In this document: positions 1-6,701 of the stretch, one piece after another
How the letters are laid out: every line of letters starts with the position of its first letter
Position numbering within the stretch: position 1 is the stretch's first letter
DNA from: Candidatus Desantisbacteria bacterium CG1_02_49_89
GTDB lineage: Bacteria > Desantisbacteria > UBA1551
Direction of reading: 5' to 3'
DNA length: 18,312 bases
NCBI GenBank assembly: GCA_001871075.1
Contig: MNUP01000078.1
Coordinates: 1-18,312 of the forward strand
The notes under the pieces: model-generated
Seen by the model: the letters and a program-made list of their open reading frames with translations, nothing else
Database searches by the model: none
What the model was told of the DNA's origin: nothing
Made by a program: the position numbers and the translations under genes

Positions 1-1782
1 CTCGATCTTATCCAGTTCGGTTTTGTCTATCACGGGGACGTGCGTGAAATCAAAACGCAGGTATTCAGCAGTAACCAGTGAACCCCTCTGCTCAACGTGC
101 ATACCCAGGACCTGGCGCAGCGCCGCCTGCAGCAGGTGGGTCCCGGTATGGTGCCTTGCTATAAGGCTTCGCCTGAATGCATCGACTTGGGCCGTAACGC
201 AGTCCTCCCTGCTTATTTTCCCCTCCAGCACTTTTATCCTGTGTAATCCGGGTTTCTGCGTGTCGATCACGTCCGCTTTTGACGAACCGCCGCTCAAACT
301 GCCCGTGTCCCCTATCTGGCCGCCGGATTCTCCGTAGAACGGGGTCTCAACAAGCACCGCTATGCACTCTTCGCCGCTACTAACCGCGTCGATTTCTTTT
401 TCATCCCTGAAAAGGGCTTTTATTTTTGTATCCGATCTCATGGTATCGTATCCTACGAATTTCGAAAACGAGTCTCCTGCTGTGCCTGTAACAGTAAATT
501 CCTTTTTCTCGCGGCTTTCGCGGCTTCTTGAACGCTGCCTGCCCATTTCCTGCGCGTATCCTTCTTCGTCAACGCGCATTTCGTTCTCCGAGGCTATCTC
601 CTTTACAAAATCCAGCGGCATTCCGTATGTATCGTAAAGCCTGAACGCGTCGCTGCCCGGGATCTCCGGGGATCCTTTTTTCTTCAGGTCTTCTATTATT
701 TCCTGTAAGATCCTTATCCCGTGGTTAAGGGTTGCGTCGAAACTCTTTTCTTCGTCAAGCAACACCCTGGACGCGTATTCCCTTTTTTCAAGCAGTTCCG
801 GATATGCGTCTTTCATTATCTCCACGACCGCAGGCACAAGACGGTAAAGAAAAGGACCGCTATCCCATTTTTTGCCGTACCTGATCGCCCGCCTCAGGAT
901 CCTGCGCAGCACATATCCCCTTCCTTCATTGGAAGGGTATATGCCTTCGCTGATGAGAAAGGCCGCCGCCCTCACGTGGTCTGAAACAACCCTCAGGGCA
1001 GTGGTATGGATCTCGGGGGCCAGGTTGTATCTTTCCGCGAGATATCCGATCACCGGCTTAAAAAGATCAGTTTCAAAAGCGCTGTCCGCTCCCTGTACCA
1101 GAGCGGTAAGCCTTTCAAGCCCCATCCCCGTGTCTATGTTCTTCTGTTTCAGCGGCACAAGGCTTCCGTCCTTCTGCCTGTCAAACTGGGTAAAAACAAG
1201 GTTCCACAGCTCTATAAACCTGTCGCAGGTGCAGGTTATATCGCATTCCTTCCTTCCGCAGCCCTTGCCGGCCCCCCTGTCCACTATGATCTCGGAACAC
1301 GGGCCGCAGGGCCCTGTTTCACCCATGGTCCAGAAATTTTCTTTGAATTGCACGATGCGTTCTTCCCGTATTCCCAGCTTCTTCCAGGCATCGGAAGCCT
1401 CTGTGTCACCGGTGTATATGGTGACCCACAGCTCATCCCCGGGGATATTCATCTTTTCAGTCACAAATTCCCAGCCCCAGGCGCATGCCTCCTTCTTGAA
1501 ATAATCACCGAAAGAAAAATTCCCCAGCATTTCAAAAAAGGTATGGTGCCTGTTTGTTTTTCCCACCATTTCAAGGTCATTCGTGCGCAGGCATTTCTGT
1601 ACGGTAGTAGCCCTTGTTATGCCTTCGTCCCTTTTGAAAAAATACTGCTTAAGCGGAGCCATCCCGGCATTTATAAAAAGCAGCGTGGGGTCATCTGCCA
1701 CAAGGGAAGCGCTGGGCAGGACCTTATGGTTTTCCCCTTCAAAAAATCTCAGGAATTCTTTTCTTATTTCGCTGCTATTCAT
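1..1782 (-). CDS. alaS: alanyl-tRNA synthetase, C-terminus cut by window edge
   Basis: Ligates alanine to tRNA-Ala in the cytoplasm and clears mischarged Ser/Gly through its editing domain. My translation from the ATG at 1780-1782 starts MNSSEIRKEFLRFFE and runs open for 594 codons to base 1 without a stop. It contains the class II catalytic core (INAGMAPLKQYF, then NRHHTFFEMLGNFSFGDYFKKEA), a cysteine-rich stretch of the type GCGRKEC..CTCDRF before the conserved ELWNLVF segment, and the start of the editing domain with the metal-binding HHTGTHLL motif followed by LRFDFTH. The second editing cysteine/histidine motif and the C-Ala domain lie beyond the window. The start overlaps the recX end by 8 nt, and AGGA sits 6 nt upstream of the ATG, so coupled translation with recX is likely. 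Family assignment is secure; only completeness is unknown. Confidence 0.97.
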   Translation of the reverse strand, partial: MNSSEIRKEFLRFFEGENHKVLPSASLVADDPTLLFINAGMAPLKQYFFKRDEGITRATTVQKCLRTNDLEMVGKTNRHHTFFEMLGNFSFGDYFKKEACAWGWEFVTEKMNIPGDELWVTIYTGDTEASDAWKKLGIREERIVQFKENFWTMGETGPCGPCSEIIVDRGAGKGCGRKECDITCTCDRFIELWNLVFTQFDRQKDGSLVPLKQKNIDTGMGLERLTALVQGADSAFETDLFKPVIGYLAERYNLAPEIHTTALRVVSDHVRAAAFLISEGIYPSNEGRGYVLRRILRRAIRYGKKWDSGPFLYRLVPAVVEIMKDAYPELLEKREYASRVLLDEEKSFDATLNHGIRILQEIIEDLKKKGSPEIPGSDAFRLYDTYGMPLDFVKEIASENEMRVDEEGYAQEMGRQRSRSRESREKKEFTVTGTAGDSFSKFVGYDTMRSDTKIKALFRDEKEIDAVSSGEECIAVLVETPFYGESGGQIGDTGSLSGGSSKADVIDTQKPGLHRIKVLEGKISREDCVTAQVDAFRRSLIARHHTGTHLLQAALRQVLGMHVEQRGSLVTAEYLRFDFTHVPVIDKTELDKIE

Positions 1783-2239
1783 TTGTTATCCTGGCCCTGT
1801 TAAGCGTGCCGGTAATGACGTCAAACGAGAAACCGCGCCGCAGCAGAAAGCGGTAAACTTTTTCTCTTTCTGCCTTTCGCCCGAATTTTCTCCTGACGGC
1901 TTCACGCGCAAATTCCGTTTCAGGCTTTGCCTCGAACATTTTCCCGACGACCTGCTTTATTAATTTTTTCTCTATCCCTTTCCTGGCAAGCTCAAATTCC
2001 AAAAGCCTGGGCCCGCACGGCCTGGAATCCAGCCGGGCCTCTGAATATCTGAAGGCAAATTTCTCGTCGTTTATCAGGTTCCTTTCTTTGAAATATCTTA
2101 TGGCTTCTGCGGCTGATGGCCGCGTGTATCCTTTCCTGGCCAGTTTCGCCTGAAGCTGCTTCTCCGTGTAATCCTTTCTTCCAAGAAGCCTTAAAACATA
2201 TTCTTTGACATCCGCTAAAACATCCTGCCTGCTTCTCAC
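1775..2239 (-). CDS. recX: RecX regulatory protein
   Basis: RecX binds RecA filaments and limits their extension and recombinase activity. The protein is about 154 residues, small and helical, built of three-helix repeats as in the family: KEYVLRLLGRKDYTEKQLQAKL, then a second repeat around AIRYFKERNLINDEKFAFRY, then RREV-type basic helices near the C-terminus (FLLRRGFSFDVITGTLNRA). Position directly behind recA is the classic arrangement. I chose the GTG at 2237-2239 because GAGG/GGGAG lies just upstream and the start then falls after the recA stop. A longer reading from GTG at 2276-2278 adds 13 residues and overlaps recA by 29 nt. The end overlaps alaS by 8 nt. The ribosome binding site is inside a strong hairpin (see 2244-2276), which suggests expression only when recA is being translated. 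The start is less sure than the identity. Confidence 0.88.
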   Translation of the reverse strand: MRSRQDVLADVKEYVLRLLGRKDYTEKQLQAKLARKGYTRPSAAEAIRYFKERNLINDEKFAFRYSEARLDSRPCGPRLLEFELARKGIEKKLIKQVVGKMFEAKPETEFAREAVRRKFGRKAEREKVYRFLLRRGFSFDVITGTLNRARITNE

Positions 2240-2243
2240 TACT

Positions 2244-2276
2244 CCCGCCTCAACGGCGGGTCGCCGAAGTGGCGAC
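2244..2276 (-). promoter_or_regulatory. tandem hairpins over recA stop / recX ribosome binding site
   Basis: Two perfect 6-bp GC-rich hairpins stand back to back: GTCGCC/GGCGAC (2260-2265 with 2271-2276, loop 5 nt) and CCCGCC/GGCGGG (2244-2249 with 2255-2260, loop 5 nt); they share base 2260. The recA TGA lies in the loop of the second, and the GGCGGG arm contains part of the recX Shine-Dalgarno region. There is no T-tract after them on the minus strand, so this is not an ordinary intrinsic terminator. Inference: translational coupling or damping of recX relative to recA. Partial readthrough control of recX is known in other bacteria, but by a terminator. Confidence 0.6.
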
Positions 2277-3296
2277 ACTCTTCACTGTCTTTAAGACTGC
2301 GAGCTTTTCGCGCACCTTCGCCTCTATCTCTTTGGTGACCTGCTGGTTTTCTTTCAGGAAAGACCGTGCGCCCTCAGCTCCCTGGCCGACCTTCTGCCCT
2401 CCGAAAGTATACCAGGTGCCGCTCTTTTCCACTATACCCTGTTCCACTGCAACGTCGAGGATAGAACCCTCTCTTGAAATACCTTCCCCGTAGATAATGT
2501 CGAACTCGGCTTTCCTGAAAGGCGGGGCAACCTTATTTTTCTTGATCGTGACCCGGACCCTGTTCCCGATCTCCACATCGCCCTGTTTTATCGCCTCGAC
2601 TCTCCTTATGTCCATCCTGACAGAAGCGTAGAATTTCAGGGCCCTTCCTCCCGGCGTCACCTCGGGGTTACCGAACATTATCCCGACTTTTTCCCTGAGC
2701 TGGTTTATAAAAACTACGCAGGTCTTGGATTTGCTTATGGCTGCAGTGAGTTTTCTGAGGGCCTGGGACATAAGCCTTGCCTGAAGCGCCATCTGCTGGT
2801 CCCCCATTTCTCCCTCTATCTCTGCCTGCGGGACAAGCGCCGCAACCGAATCAATGACTATTACGTCAACAGCCCCGCTCCTCACAAGTGTCTCCACTAT
2901 TTCAAGCGCCTGCTCCCCTGAGTCCGGCTGCGAAACAAGAAGGTTCTTTATGTCAACCCCCAGCTTTGAGGCATACGACGGGTCCATTGCGTGCTCCACG
3001 TCCACGAATGCGGCAGTGCCGCCGGTTTTCTGGGATTCCGCGATAATATGAGACGCAAGCGTTGTTTTGCCTGACGCGTCGGGACCGAATATTTCGATAA
3101 CCCTGCCGCGCGGAACTCCCCCTATCCCGAGAGCCAGATCAAGAGAAAGAGCGCCGGTGGAAATCGCTTCAATGGGCACAACCTTGGCTTCCCCCAGCTT
3201 CATTACAGCTCCCTTGCCGAATTGCTTCTCAATCTGCGAAATCGCAAGCTCAAGAACTTTTTCCTTTTCACTTTTCTTTTCTTTATCCTCTGCCAC
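2250..3296 (-). CDS. recA: recombinase RecA, GTG start
   Basis: ATP-dependent strand-exchange protein and co-protease of the SOS response, acting on single-stranded DNA. From the GTG at 3294-3296 the protein has 348 residues, close to the usual 340-355. It begins VAEDKEKK and shows Walker [10 protein letters not shown] at about 71-79, the VDVEHAMDP segment containing the catalytic glutamate, [12 protein letters not shown] (Walker B), the loop 1 region [21 protein letters not shown], and [28 protein letters not shown] with loop 2. The reading frame extends 37 codons further upstream, but the extra N-terminus is not RecA-like and overlaps another gene; the GTG has AAGGGGGAG just upstream (3300-3308). 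The start overlaps the preceding small gene by 14 nt and recX follows at once. No SOS box was identified by eye near the start. Confidence 0.97.
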   Translation of the reverse strand: MAEDKEKKSEKEKVLELAISQIEKQFGKGAVMKLGEAKVVPIEAISTGALSLDLALGIGGVPRGRVIEIFGPDASGKTTLASHIIAESQKTGGTAAFVDVEHAMDPSYASKLGVDIKNLLVSQPDSGEQALEIVETLVRSGAVDVIVIDSVAALVPQAEIEGEMGDQQMALQARLMSQALRKLTAAISKSKTCVVFINQLREKVGIMFGNPEVTPGGRALKFYASVRMDIRRVEAIKQGDVEIGNRVRVTIKKNKVAPPFRKAEFDIIYGEGISREGSILDVAVEQGIVEKSGTWYTFGGQKVGQGAEGARSFLKENQQVTKEIEAKVREKLAVLKTVKSVATSATRR

Positions 3297-3528
3297 TTTC
3301 TCCCCCTTTTCCCCGGGATTTATGAATAATATTTTCAACATCCACTTCCGTAAGTGATGAAAAGCTTTTTTCTTTCGCAAGATTTTCCGCGTAAGAATAA
3401 ATATCAACCTCTGATGAAAAAGGAATAAGGATTAACTCAACAATTTTGCCGGATTCTTTGGCAGTATCCTTCGGTAAAATTAAGCGACCATCCTGCGGAA
3501 TCTTGCTGATAAATCTTTTGACTTCCAT
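3283..3528 (-). CDS. small antitoxin-like protein, possibly AbrB/MazE-fold
   Basis: An 81-residue acidic-basic protein. The N-terminus ([21 protein letters not shown]) has the look of a swapped-hairpin AbrB/MazE-type DNA-binding segment, in which a strand-turn-strand with DGRLxLP is typical. The C-terminus ([18 protein letters not shown]) resembles the toxin-neutralising tails of small type II antitoxins. Both likenesses are my pattern recognition, not proven homology. No toxin gene is adjacent: thpR ends 12 nt upstream and recA begins inside its last codons. A strong Shine-Dalgarno GGGAGGAG lies 4 nt before the ATG, which supports real translation. Its stop codon lies 14 nt into recA, so its ribosomes would pass over the recA Shine-Dalgarno. 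It could be an orphan antitoxin or a recA-linked regulator. Confidence 0.6.
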   Translation of the reverse strand: MEVKRFISKIPQDGRLILPKDTAKESGKIVELILIPFSSEVDIYSYAENLAKEKSFSSLTEVDVENIIHKSRGKGGESGRG

Positions 3529-3540
3529 TGAACTCCTCCC

Positions 3541-4104
3541 TTATAGTAAAATATTTTCCAGAACAGTATAAACCGGACCTTCGGGTTTCAAATCGCTGCG
3601 AATTACATAAACATTCTCAACAATCATGTTACCCAACTGCACAGCGTTCTTAGTTTTCATCAACTCCTGAAGTCTCTCCATATTCTTGAAACCCTTTGCC
3701 CTTCCTATTGTCAGGTGAGGAGCATATTCCCTGTCTTCCTGCGCAAAATTAAATCTCTTTAAAGAATTTTCGATCTTGCCCTGTAATCTGATTACATCTT
3801 CACTTCCGGCATTAACTCCAGCCCATATAATCCTTGGCTTGCCTTTTTCCGGGAACGAGCCAAGTTTTGCAATTTCGATTGAGAAAGAACCGAAACCTGC
3901 GAGTCCGCTCTTTAATTCACCTGCAATTTCTGGAATCTGTTGAGCAGGCGTAGAACCAAGAAATTTCAGCGTGAGATGGATATTATCCGGTCTGGCCCAT
4001 TTCATATCTGCATTCGCTTTTTTTAATTCTTCCTGTATTCCCTTCAGATTTTCTTTTATTTCCTGCGATAATTCAACAGCTATGAAAGTCCTCACTTTTT
4101 CCAT
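3541..4104 (-). CDS. thpR: RNA 2',3'-cyclic phosphodiesterase (ThpR/LigT, 2H family)
   Basis: A 2H phosphoesterase expected to open 2',3'-cyclic phosphates on RNA ends (the family was first named for 2'-5' RNA ligase activity). The 187-residue length matches the family. The protein begins MEKVRTFIAVELSQEIKENL and carries both catalytic HxTx motifs: HLTLKFLG at about residues 43-50 and HLTIGRAKG at about 130-138. It begins 6 nt after the hicB stop with no clear Shine-Dalgarno, so translation may depend on coupling to hicB. A small antitoxin-like gene and recA follow. ThpR next to recA is a recurrent neighbourhood in several phyla. The local sequence is more AT-rich than recA or rarA, like the hicAB genes beside it. 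Confidence 0.93.
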   Translation of the reverse strand: MEKVRTFIAVELSQEIKENLKGIQEELKKANADMKWARPDNIHLTLKFLGSTPAQQIPEIAGELKSGLAGFGSFSIEIAKLGSFPEKGKPRIIWAGVNAGSEDVIRLQGKIENSLKRFNFAQEDREYAPHLTIGRAKGFKNMERLQELMKTKNAVQLGNMIVENVYVIRSDLKPEGPVYTVLENILL

Positions 4105-4110
4105 TGGATT

Positions 4111-4323
4111 TTATTTGACAGCCACAAACTCAGAAAAAGATTTTGATTTAGGAATAGATAGATTATCTTCGGTTAGCCCCTTTATGTGCATTTCAATTGC
4201 TTTATACATATTTCTTTCCGTTTCTTCACGGGTTTTACCTGTTGCTACACAACCAGGCAAATCAGGTGAATATGCGGAATAATTCCCATTTGCCTTTTCA
4301 ATAATTATAAGAAACCGGTGCAT
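4111..4323 (-). CDS. hicB: HicB family antitoxin (short form)
   Basis: Antitoxin of a HicAB type II module, expected to bind and block HicA. The 70-residue protein shows the partial RNase H-like fold typical of HicB: strand FLIIIEKANGNYSAYSPDLPGCVATGKT with the YSPDLPGCVATG signature, then the helix TREETERNMYKAIEMHIKGL. It stops before any C-terminal helix-turn-helix or ribbon-helix-helix domain, so it is the short HicB form, and who autoregulates the operon is unclear. The Shine-Dalgarno AAGGAGGTG lies about 7 nt upstream of the ATG and inside the 3' end of hicA, whose stop is only 2 nt before. Gene order toxin then antitoxin is normal for this family. Confidence 0.93.
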   Translation of the reverse strand: MHRFLIIIEKANGNYSAYSPDLPGCVATGKTREETERNMYKAIEMHIKGLTEDNLSIPKSKSFSEFVAVK

Positions 4324-4325
4324 AG

Positions 4326-4523
4326 TTATTCCACCTCCTTCAATTTTGCCTGCTTTAAAATGCTGTTTAATGTTCCTCTGCTTAAATCATGACCGGAGTG
4401 CCCCGCAATAGTCACCCTCCCGGATTTTGCAGGATGTTTGTATTGCCTATGGCTACCTTTTGTGTCAACTAAATACCAGCCATTCTTTACAATCATTTTA
4501 ATTGCATCACGTATTTTCATCAT
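4326..4523 (-). CDS. hicA: HicA family mRNA interferase toxin
   Basis: Toxin of the HicAB pair; the family are small double-stranded-RNA-binding-fold ribonucleases that cleave mRNA independently of translation. The 65-residue protein has the full signature: RDAIKMIVKNGWYLVDTKGSHRQYKHP, with the catalytic histidine at position 24 or 25 depending on which of the two adjacent ATG codons is used, then GRVTIAGHSGHDLSRGTLNSILKQAKL. Nothing is visibly broken, so it is predicted active. It begins about 30 nt after the rarA stop and has no good Shine-Dalgarno. Weak toxin initiation next to a strong hicB ribosome binding site would favour antitoxin excess. The pair is inserted between rarA and thpR-recA. 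Confidence 0.93.
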   Translation of the reverse strand: MMKIRDAIKMIVKNGWYLVDTKGSHRQYKHPAKSGRVTIAGHSGHDLSRGTLNSILKQAKLKEVE

Positions 4524-4552
4524 TATTAAGTTGCTTTAAGAGGTCTCTGCCA

Positions 4553-5854
4553 CTACTTTTTCATCCTTTTTTTAATTTCTGCTTCATAACCGCTTTCCAA
4601 AGGGATATAGTATTTTTTTCCTTTTCCCAGATACTCCTGTTTTATCTCGCCGGATTTGAGCTTTTTCGCCGTTTCGGGGTCATGCGGGTACTGGTAGCCG
4701 CCCCTGCCAAGCTCCTGCGCGCCTTTGTAGCCGGCAACCTTAAGGTGGTCGGGAACCCCGGCAGTTTCCTCTTTCTCTACGTCTTCCAGGGCACTGTTGA
4801 TTGCGGCGTACGATGCGTTACTTTTGGGGGCTGTCGCTATATAAACCGCTGCCTGGGCCAGCGGTATCTTCGCCTCAGGCATCCCTATGAAGAGCACGGA
4901 CTGCAGAGCGGCGGCAGCTAACACCAGCGCCTGCGGGTCAGCGTTACCCACATCTTCGCTGGCGCATATGACTATCCTTCTTGCTATGAACCGGGGATCT
5001 TCTCCCGCATAGAGCATTTTTGCCAGCCAGTAAAGAGCCGCGTCCGGGTCACTGCCCCTCATGCTTTTGATGAAAGCCGAAATTGTGTCATAATGGGCGT
5101 CGCCGTCTCGGTCATAGGCAACTTTTTTCTGTATGGATTCCCTTATCGTTTCAGCGTCAATGACCACTTTGCCGTTCAGGGGTTTTGTCGTGATGACTGC
5201 CAGGTCCAGCGCGTTCAACGCCTGCCTTGCGTCCCCGTCAGCCGCGGAAATCAGGTAGTCCATTGCGTCTGCGGATATCTCGGTATTATATCTGCCCAGG
5301 CCTTTCTCTTTGTCATAAAGCGTTCTTTCCAGGATGGCCCGCATTTCTTCGTGTGACAGAACCTTGAACTCAAAGATCCGTGAACGGGAGATCAGCGCCT
5401 GGCTGACAGTGAAATACGGGTTTTCCACCGTCGTGCCTATAAGCACAACGGTGCCGTTCTCAACATCGGGAAGAAGAGCGTCCTGCTGGAGCTTGTTAAA
5501 ACGGTGTATCTCGTCGATAAAAAGCATGGTGCGCCGGCCCATACCGCGCCGCTTTCTTGCCTCCAGGACCGCTTCCCTTATCTCAGCCACACCCGAGGTC
5601 ACCGCGTTGATGCTTATGAAATATGCTCCCGTTTTTTTCGCGATGATGCGGGCTAGCGCCGTCTTGCCTGTTCCGGGAGGGCCGAAAAAGATCAAAGAAC
5701 CGAGCCTGTCGGATTCAATGGCGCGCCTTAGCAGTTTACCGCTTCCTATTATGTGCTCCTGCCCGGCAAAATCCTCAAGCACGTCCGGCCTCATCCTGCT
5801 GGCCAGTGGCTCCTCGAATCCTGTTTTTTCAAACAACTCTTTCTCTTCTTCCAT
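4553..5854 (-). CDS. rarA: replication-associated recombination protein A (RarA/MgsA)
   Basis: AAA+ ATPase of the clamp-loader clade that acts at stalled replication forks. From the ATG at 5852-5854 the protein has 433 residues, normal for the family. Domains: N-terminal segment LASRMRPDVLEDFAGQEHI, Walker A GPPGTGKT at about 58-65, Walker B LFIDEIH at about 111-117 followed by RFNKLQQDALLP, sensor 1 region LIGTTVENPYF, arginine-finger region ALISRSRIFEF, then the tetramerisation domain (SAFIKSMRGSDPDAALYWLAKML, EDVGNADPQAL) and the C-terminal segment YQYPHDPE. A TTG three codons upstream is a possible alternative start. A -10 like TATAAT at 5906-5911 may drive it separately from zapA. No truncation seen. 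Confidence 0.96.
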   Translation of the reverse strand: MEEEKELFEKTGFEEPLASRMRPDVLEDFAGQEHIIGSGKLLRRAIESDRLGSLIFFGPPGTGKTALARIIAKKTGAYFISINAVTSGVAEIREAVLEARKRRGMGRRTMLFIDEIHRFNKLQQDALLPDVENGTVVLIGTTVENPYFTVSQALISRSRIFEFKVLSHEEMRAILERTLYDKEKGLGRYNTEISADAMDYLISAADGDARQALNALDLAVITTKPLNGKVVIDAETIRESIQKKVAYDRDGDAHYDTISAFIKSMRGSDPDAALYWLAKMLYAGEDPRFIARRIVICASEDVGNADPQALVLAAAALQSVLFIGMPEAKIPLAQAAVYIATAPKSNASYAAINSALEDVEKEETAGVPDHLKVAGYKGAQELGRGGYQYPHDPETAKKLKSGEIKQEYLGKGKKYYIPLESGYEAEIKKRMKK

Positions 5855-5905
5855 CAAAACCAATCCGTGTTTAACCGAAAAATTTTAAATTTGCTGATAT
5901 ATTGT

Positions 5906-5936
5906 ATTATACAGGCCCCGCCCCGACCGTGTGTAA
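5906..5936 (-). promoter_or_regulatory. possible rarA promoter
   Basis: A perfect TATAAT reads on the minus strand at 5911-5906, preceded directly by TG, about 50 nt upstream of the rarA ATG. The best -35 candidate, TTACAC at 5936-5931, is poor and 19 bp away. The -10 lies just beyond the closing helix of the structured RNA described at 5917-6058. Only the -10 box is convincing. Confidence 0.35.
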
Positions 5937-6058
5937 CATGTTTCAACCTTTTAAGTTAAAGTGGGTACGCTAAATCCGGCCGTGAGGCAAGATCTAAGCT
6001 TGTTCCCGTTTTAAAAGGCGTTGGGTTAAAATCATGCCGCATCACGAGAAGGGGCAGG
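5917..6058 (-). ncRNA. ssrS: candidate 6S RNA directly downstream of zapA
   Basis: The 198-nt spacer between zapA and rarA folds by eye into one long rod. In minus-strand order: a closing helix CCTGCCCC with GGGGCGGG (6058-6051 with 5924-5917, one G-T pair), CGTG with CACG (6046-6043 with 5931-5928), CATG with CATG (6036-6033 with 5940-5937), TTTTAACC with GGTTGAAA (6031-6024 with 5948-5941), TTTTAA with TTAAAA (6016-6011 with 5954-5949), and a GGG/CCC-based apical part near 6007-5963. Internal loops separate the helices. A long interrupted rod of this kind and a place immediately behind zapA are both hallmarks of 6S RNA, which binds RNA polymerase holoenzyme. A promoter-like sequence ends just before it. 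Length, about 142 nt, is at the short end. No terminator was seen, and I cannot score it against a covariance model. Confidence 0.5.
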
Positions 6059-6060
6059 AT

Positions 6061-6090
6061 ATTATTTCAGTTCCTTCTCAATCTTTTCAA
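6061..6090 (-). promoter_or_regulatory. candidate promoter for the RNA behind zapA
   Basis: Inside the last codons of zapA the minus strand reads TTGAAA (6090-6085), an 18-bp spacer, then AATAAT (6066-6061). Each hexamer differs from the sigma-70 consensus at one position. A start about 7 nt downstream falls at 6058-6053, at the first base pairs of the rod-like RNA. That coincidence is the main argument. Confidence 0.45.
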
Positions 6091-6367
6091 TGAGTTCAAA
6101 TGCCTTCTTGGCAACCGCGCTGCTTTCGTCGCCGTCTATCTCCCTCTTTTTCGTCGAGCTGGATTTGTAAAGCTCATCCACTATGTGCAGAGAGGCAAGT
6201 ATCGCTATCTTGTAAGGCGATATTATACCTGTTGCCTGCTGCATATCTTTCATTTTCTTGTCTATGTAAGCGGCAAGCTTCTGCATGTATGCTACGTCGT
6301 CCTCGCTTTTGAGAAGGTAGCTGGTCCCGAATATTTCGACCCTTACTTTATTTTCTCTGTTAGGCAT
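6062..6367 (-). CDS. zapA: cell division protein ZapA
   Basis: A small cytoplasmic protein that bundles FtsZ filaments at mid-cell. The 101-residue length is normal. The N-terminal globular head reads NKVRVEIFGTSYLLKSEDDVAYMQKLAAYIDKKM, matching the ZapA pattern of an I-x-G-x-x-Y strand pair followed by a helix. SPYKIAILASLHIVDELYK forms the linker, and the rest is a charged coiled coil ending ELIEKIEKELK. It begins 6 nt after the stop of the ZapB-like gene, with only weak ribosome-binding sequence, so coupling is probable. ZapA behind pheT and in front of a structured RNA recalls the zapA-ssrS arrangement. Confidence 0.93.
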   Translation of the reverse strand: MPNRENKVRVEIFGTSYLLKSEDDVAYMQKLAAYIDKKMKDMQQATGIISPYKIAILASLHIVDELYKSSSTKKREIDGDESSAVAKKAFELIEKIEKELK

Positions 6368-6373
6368 TTTAGT

Positions 6374-6655
6374 CTACTTTTCTTCCTTCTCGATCTCATC
6401 GATGCTTTTAAGCATTTCCTCTATCCTGGACGCGATCGCTTCCCCGTCTCCGGCAGTCTTGCGCGTCTCTTCCTTCTCCTGTTTAAGCTTGGCGTTTTCT
6501 TTTAGAATATCGTTGAGCACCTGCTCCTGTTCGTTGAGCTTGGTCTGCAGAACCGAATTCCTGGACGCCAGCATCTCATTTTCTTTCTTGAGCTTGCTGA
6601 CAAGCTCCAGGATCTTCTGGACCTTTTCCTCCAGTTCCTGTATCCGCTCCATCAT
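6374..6655 (-). CDS. coiled-coil protein, ZapB-like
   Basis: The 93-residue protein is almost wholly coiled coil: heptad hydrophobics run through MERIQELEEKVQKILELVSKL, then ENEMLASRNSVLQTKLNEQEQVLNDILKENAKL, with a short break at TAGDGEAIAS before a final helix. This composition and its place directly upstream of zapA fit a ZapB-type divisome factor, which bridges ZapA and FtsZ ring components. Coiled coils match each other without homology, so the name is a functional guess. AAGGGAG lies 6 nt before the ATG, and the gene starts 46 nt after the pheT stop in the same direction. Confidence 0.75.
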   Translation of the reverse strand: MMERIQELEEKVQKILELVSKLKKENEMLASRNSVLQTKLNEQEQVLNDILKENAKLKQEKEETRKTAGDGEAIASRIEEMLKSIDEIEKEEK

Positions 6656-6701
6656 ATTAGGCTCCCTTTTTCAATTGAAGATGGTAGATTTTAAATTGCA
6701 T

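Noticed and set aside
1006-1803. Long plus-strand reading frame opposite alaS
   Set aside because: It is the complement of the conserved alaS catalytic core, has no ribosome binding site and its translation resembles no family.
3297-3407. Longer RecA with 37 extra N-terminal residues
   Set aside because: The extra sequence ([14 protein letters not shown] and on) is unlike RecA N-termini and overlaps a well-initiated small gene; the GTG at 3296 has the Shine-Dalgarno and canonical protein start.
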